DNA from: Alphaproteobacteria bacterium
Lineage (GTDB): Bacteria; Pseudomonadota; Alphaproteobacteria; Caulobacterales; Aquidulcibacteraceae
Direction of reading: 5' to 3'
Assembly: GCA_026400735.1 (NCBI GenBank)
Contig: JAPLOL010000044.1
Location: 19,984-83,983 of the forward strand
DNA: 64,000 nucleotides
The number at the start of each line of letters is the position of its first letter. Position 1 is the stretch's first letter. The notes under the pieces are model-generated. The model was not told the origin of the DNA, ran no database searches, and saw only the letters and a list, made by a program, of their open reading frames with translations. Positions 61,038 through 64,000 of the stretch are shown here, in pieces. A program made the translations under genes and the position numbers.

Positions 61038-62036
61038 ATGAATCGCCGCGAGATCGTTCTGGGCGCCGCCGCTTTGGCCGCCTGCGGGGCTGATGGCCAA
61101 GCGCAACCGGCTTCTGCGCCCTTTCCGATGCGGCGCGGCGTCAATCTTGGCAATGCGCTTGAGGCGCCGAACGAAGGCGATTGGGGCTATCGGATCGAGC
61201 TGCCGCATTTGGATGCAATTCGCGATGCCGGCTTCGACGGCGTGCGATTGCCGGTGCGGTTCGATGCGCATGCTGGCTCGACTCCGCCCTATGCGATGGG
61301 CGGAGATTTCTGGCGCCGGATCGATGAGATTGTGGAGCACGCGCTCGAACTCGGACTCATGGTGCAACTCGACATGCATCACTATGAGCGGCTGATCACC
61401 GAGCCAGCACGCCAGCGCGAGCGCTTTCTCGGCATGTGGAGCGGCATCGCCCATCACTTCCGTGGCGCGCCCGCCGGGCTGATGCTGGAGCCATTCAACG
61501 AACCCAACGGACCAAACTGGAGCAACGGCGCACTGATGGCGCTGCAGCGCGACGTGGTTGAAGTAATCCGCGACCGCGGCGGCGCCGATCGGCTGATCGT
61601 GCTCGGCGCAGGCAACTGGCAAAACATCGACGCGCTGCGCGACTGGCGTCCGCCCGAGGGGGCGAACATCGCCGTCAGCGTACACTATTACGAGCCGCAC
61701 GCCTTCACGCACCAGAACGCGGAATGGCTGGGCGCGGATACACCGAACTTCGGACGCGACTGGGGCACAGACGAGGATCGCTCCCAGGTCCGCGAGCATC
61801 TGATGAGCGCAGTCGATTGGGGAACGCGACGCGGTTACGCCATGCAACTCGGTGAGTTCGGCGTGAACCGCGCGCTGCCAATCCAGCAACGCGCGCAGTG
61901 GACACGCACGGTGCGCGAGATTTGCGAAGCCAACGGCATGGCTTGGTGCGTTTGGGATTTCGCCGGCGCGTTTCCGATCTGGGATCGGGAAACCGGCGCA
62001 TTCATCCCGCTCATGCGGGATGCGTTGTTCGCCTAG
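61038..62036 (+). CDS. glycoside hydrolase family 5-type cellulase, lipoprotein
   Basis: The 332-residue product starts at ATG 61038. The signal MNRREIVLGAAALAAC contains a lipobox. The TIM-barrel motifs are GVNLGNALEAP (substrate start), FDGVRLPVRF, QLDMHHY, EPFNEPNGP (acid/base Glu in NEP), VHYYEPHAFTHQ, and MQLGEFGVN with the nucleophile Glu. This is the GH5 order. It is predicted to act on a beta-glucan or related polymer outside the cytoplasm. Divergent from pccA by 41 bases. Confidence 0.92.
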   Translation: MNRREIVLGAAALAACGADGQAQPASAPFPMRRGVNLGNALEAPNEGDWGYRIELPHLDAIRDAGFDGVRLPVRFDAHAGSTPPYAMGGDFWRRIDEIVEHALELGLMVQLDMHHYERLITEPARQRERFLGMWSGIAHHFRGAPAGLMLEPFNEPNGPNWSNGALMALQRDVVEVIRDRGGADRLIVLGAGNWQNIDALRDWRPPEGANIAVSVHYYEPHAFTHQNAEWLGADTPNFGRDWGTDEDRSQVREHLMSAVDWGTRRGYAMQLGEFGVNRALPIQQRAQWTRTVREICEANGMAWCVWDFAGAFPIWDRETGAFIPLMRDALFA

Positions 62037-62509
62037 TAGTCGAACATTTTCTCATCGCGCTCGGCGCGGCGCTGGGCTTGCGACACGATGTGGGCGGCAA
62101 GTTCGTCGCGCGTGAGCGATGGCGTGACGCCGCTCGGATCGAGATTGTGTTCGGCGACTAGCGCACGAAGCGCGCCTAAGTCCTGATCGGCAAGCGCGGA
62201 CGCAAGCCCCTCTTCTCCGCCCTTGCGGTAGAGCCCAGCAGGATTGATCTCTGCGGCAAGACCCCCAAGCGCCGCGATCGGCTCGGAAGCTTGTGGTGCA
62301 GCTGGCTTGCTCTTCTTTGACTTTGTTGGCGTGGAGACGGCCGGCGCAGGGTCATCCTGCGCGACGTCTTCGAGCACTTCATCGGAAACATCACGACGAC
62401 TGTCATGACGTTGCAGCACGGCATCGAGCCGATCGGCGAAATCGGGATTGCGCTTCGCTTCGCGGCGAATTTCATCAAACAGGCGATCGAGCGTTTTGTT
62501 CAAACTCAT
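62033..62509 (-). CDS. hypothetical protein coupled to the parA remnant
   Basis: The 158-residue protein has an N-terminal helix (NKTLDRLFDEIRREAKRNPDFADRL) and a flexible Pro/Lys-rich middle (PAVSTPTKSKKSKPAAP). The C-terminal 70 residues (LYRKGGEEGLASALADQDLGALRALVAEH, LTRDELAAHIVSQAQRR) look helical. Its ATG overlaps the ParA stop (ATGA). No known ParB-type HTH is apparent. It may be a ParA partner, but that is inference from position. Confidence 0.7.
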   Translation of the reverse strand: MSLNKTLDRLFDEIRREAKRNPDFADRLDAVLQRHDSRRDVSDEVLEDVAQDDPAPAVSTPTKSKKSKPAAPQASEPIAALGGLAAEINPAGLYRKGGEEGLASALADQDLGALRALVAEHNLDPSGVTPSLTRDELAAHIVSQAQRRAERDEKMFDY

Positions 62510-63239
62510 AGAGAGGGTGCGACCTCGACCTTGTTTTGGAATTCTTCGCCGAGCCTTTTGATCGTGTTGGCCATCGAGCCGTACTTCTGCTCGAAGGTGC
62601 GGGGCGTTTCAGACCATTCCGCCGCTTTGGCGATGTCGACATTCTGCGGGATGCGCACGTCAAACATCGCATCACCGAGATTGTCTTTCAGAAGCGATGC
62701 TTCCGAACGGTGCAGCGAGAAGCCATCTTCGTACTTCGTCGCCAACACCATGAGCTGCGAAGGCCCGCCACGACGCTCATTAATCAAACGCAGCGCGCGT
62801 TTGCGGAACGTGATGAGACCCAAGCGCGAGACGTAATCCGGGATCGACGGCACCAGGATCGTATCAGCGGCAATCAAAGCCGCTTCCGCGAACAGCGAAA
62901 TGCCGGGCGGGCAATCGATCAGGATGTAGTCGTAGTCATTCATGATCGTCTTCAGCCCATTGGCGAAGCGTTCAAGGATCCACTTCTGGATCATGTCGAT
63001 CTGAAAGCCGCGCTTGACGAAGCTTTCGATCATGTCGCGTTCGACGATGCGGAATTCCGGCGCCGAGGCGCAGAGCGCGACATCCGGCTTGCCCTTCAAA
63101 TCGCTGACGTTCTTTTCGATCAGCTGTTTGAACGGCTTCGGCTTCTGCTGGACGATGTAGCTCTCGAAATAGAAATCGAGCGTGCGCATTTACCGACGCC
63201 GCCCTTCATGTTGATCACCGAGATGATACGCGCGGGCAT
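62506..63239 (-). pseudogene. ParA-family ATPase, disrupted after the P-loop
   Basis: ATG 63239 (AGGGG six bases upstream) encodes PARIISVINMKGGVGK and then runs into CARSISI and a low-complexity tail ending at 63120. The rest of a ParA protein continues in another frame from 63189: RTLDFYFESYIVQQKPKP, LIDCPPGISLFAEAALIAADTILVP (Walker B) and later ParA motifs. The Thr-Thr of the P-loop, the next helix and the Walker A' Asp strand, about 45-50 residues in relatives, are missing. So a deletion of non-multiple-of-three length is likely. The 227-residue second frame could be expressed from its own TAAATG but would lack ATP binding. Confidence 0.75.
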
Positions 63240-63457
63240 TCTTGCCCCTTTCTTTTCGTCCATAATCTTATTGAACCCCGGACGGTCGGCGCGGAGGGTT
63301 AGTTTCTGGTAAATTTCGGTCAAGCCACCGGCGCAGTGTTCCCCACTGCAAACCGAACATGAATCTCAGTCAGGGTTCAGCTGCGCGGCGCCAATCTGTG
63401 TCTCGAGGGTGATTGAGACATGAGACGACAAGGATCGTCTCGGGAGCGCAAAGTACC
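63240..63457. other. intergenic region between parA remnant and secreted protein gene
   Basis: This 218-base divergent gap holds no recognisable gene. It contains one GAATC (GANTC) methylation site near 63363 and presumably the two promoters. Confidence 0.4.
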
Positions 63458-64000
63458 ATGAAGACGAAGTTTTTTGCCGCAGCACTCGCGGCGCTGACGC
63501 TCGCGACAGCCGGCGCAGCTTCGGCCCAGGATTTTCGACGCGGCGATCGTGACCGCGTTTATCCCGGTTTTGCCCCAGGCCTCGAAATCACCATTCGCAA
63601 GGACGGTCGCACGATGCAGTTCACACGCGACGACCGGATTTTCTATCGCCTGATGGAGCGGCCCTACAATTTCGTGCCGGGCATGACGTACGCCTACACC
63701 GACCGCTGCAATCGCCAAGGCTGCGTTGCATTCGTGTTCGATGGCCGTCACCGCCGCCCGGTCGACCGCATCTTCGCGCCGCACCTGCAAATGCGCGGCT
63801 ATGCATGGCGCGAAGCGCGCGACTTTGACCGTAACTACAACAGCTACGGCGACTACGACCGGGACGACCGCAACTGGAATAACGAAGATGACCGCAATTA
63901 TCGCAATGGCCGCGACGGCCGCTTCGATGATCGCCGTGACGATCGCAACAGCCGCGATCGCGGTGATTGGTTGGAAGGCGGACCGACACAACGCCGCTAA
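63458..64000 (+). CDS. small secreted protein with Arg/Asp/Asn-rich tail
   Basis: The 180-residue product from ATG 63458 (GGGAG 11 bases upstream) ends with TAA at the last base of the window. The signal peptide ends AGAASAQ (about 24). The middle (YPGFAPGLEITIRKDGRTMQF and FVPGMTYAYTDRCNRQGCVAFVFDGRHRRPVDRIFAPHL) is a compact beta-rich segment with two cysteines. The last 60 residues are a low-complexity DR/DRN/DDR repeat-like tail, highly charged and probably disordered. The function is unknown. Confidence 0.8.
   Translation: MKTKFFAAALAALTLATAGAASAQDFRRGDRDRVYPGFAPGLEITIRKDGRTMQFTRDDRIFYRLMERPYNFVPGMTYAYTDRCNRQGCVAFVFDGRHRRPVDRIFAPHLQMRGYAWREARDFDRNYNSYGDYDRDDRNWNNEDDRNYRNGRDGRFDDRRDDRNSRDRGDWLEGGPTQRR

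Overview
The window is GC-rich, densely packed bacterial chromosome with no rRNA operon, prophage, insertion sequence or CRISPR array. The gene set points to an alphaproteobacterium close to Caulobacterales (Caulobacteraceae/Hyphomonadaceae type). The evidence is a SpmX-type polar muramidase-fold protein, the MipZ division-site ATPase, a large Caulobacterales-style TonB-dependent receptor, phasin, ClpS-ClpA, a full CtrA-type motif (TTAA-N7-TTAA) beside mipZ, and clustered GANTC methylation sites. The genus cannot be fixed from this sequence alone.

Layout. 1-5.6 kb: a signalling cluster. A cyclase/STAND-ATPase protein runs off the left edge, preceded by a 74-residue helical protein, a flavin amine oxidase and a LuxR-type regulator, with a divergent Crp/Fnr regulator. 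5.7-15 kb: small metabolic and housekeeping genes (GNAT, DUF1345, CinA-like, thioesterase, two SDRs, rpmG, NUDIX, nitroreductase, HIT, cupin). 15-22 kb: clpS-clpA, phasin, a DD-carboxypeptidase, a membrane J-protein, mipZ and panC. 22-31 kb: TonB receptor, acyl-CoA carboxylase beta, TylF-like methyltransferase, two envelope proteins, and a tryptophan-to-kynurenine pair (kynA-kynU). 31-38 kb: a long leftward run with DUF1489, TerB, PaiB, a sterol-desaturase-like enzyme, DUF3667, a methylglutaconyl-CoA hydratase-like crotonase and a membrane protein with two TIR domains. A CNB-patatin phospholipase diverges from it. 40-47 kb: three tandem paralogous lipoproteins, an LprI-like protein, a compact transcription unit with an extreme Shine-Dalgarno sequence, a DUF3008 protein, spmX, a large secreted protein and mgtE. 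47-54 kb: a Met/His-rich outer-membrane protein, DoxX, a TetR/SDR pair with two operator-like palindromes, tRNA-Leu(GAG), a stand-alone FliN/SpoA protein, lipB and a histidine kinase. 54-64 kb: secreted hydrolases (pectinacetylesterase, DUF885 peptidase, GH5), a biotin carboxylase (PccA-like), a disrupted parA and a small secreted protein.

Functional links. MipZ, SpmX and the CtrA/GANTC sites reflect the dimorphic cell-cycle programme. The two carboxylase subunits and the crotonase suggest branched-chain or odd-chain acyl-CoA breakdown, although they are at three separate loci.

The most unusual element is at about 42.39-42.56 kb. It is a short rightward unit with a 17-base stretch fully complementary to the expected 16S rRNA 3' tail, placed directly before a 22-codon frame. 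Its own sequence also contains two segments that could pair with and mask that ribosome-binding site, and a 13-bp terminator follows. No function is known to me, and its transcription is inferred, not shown.
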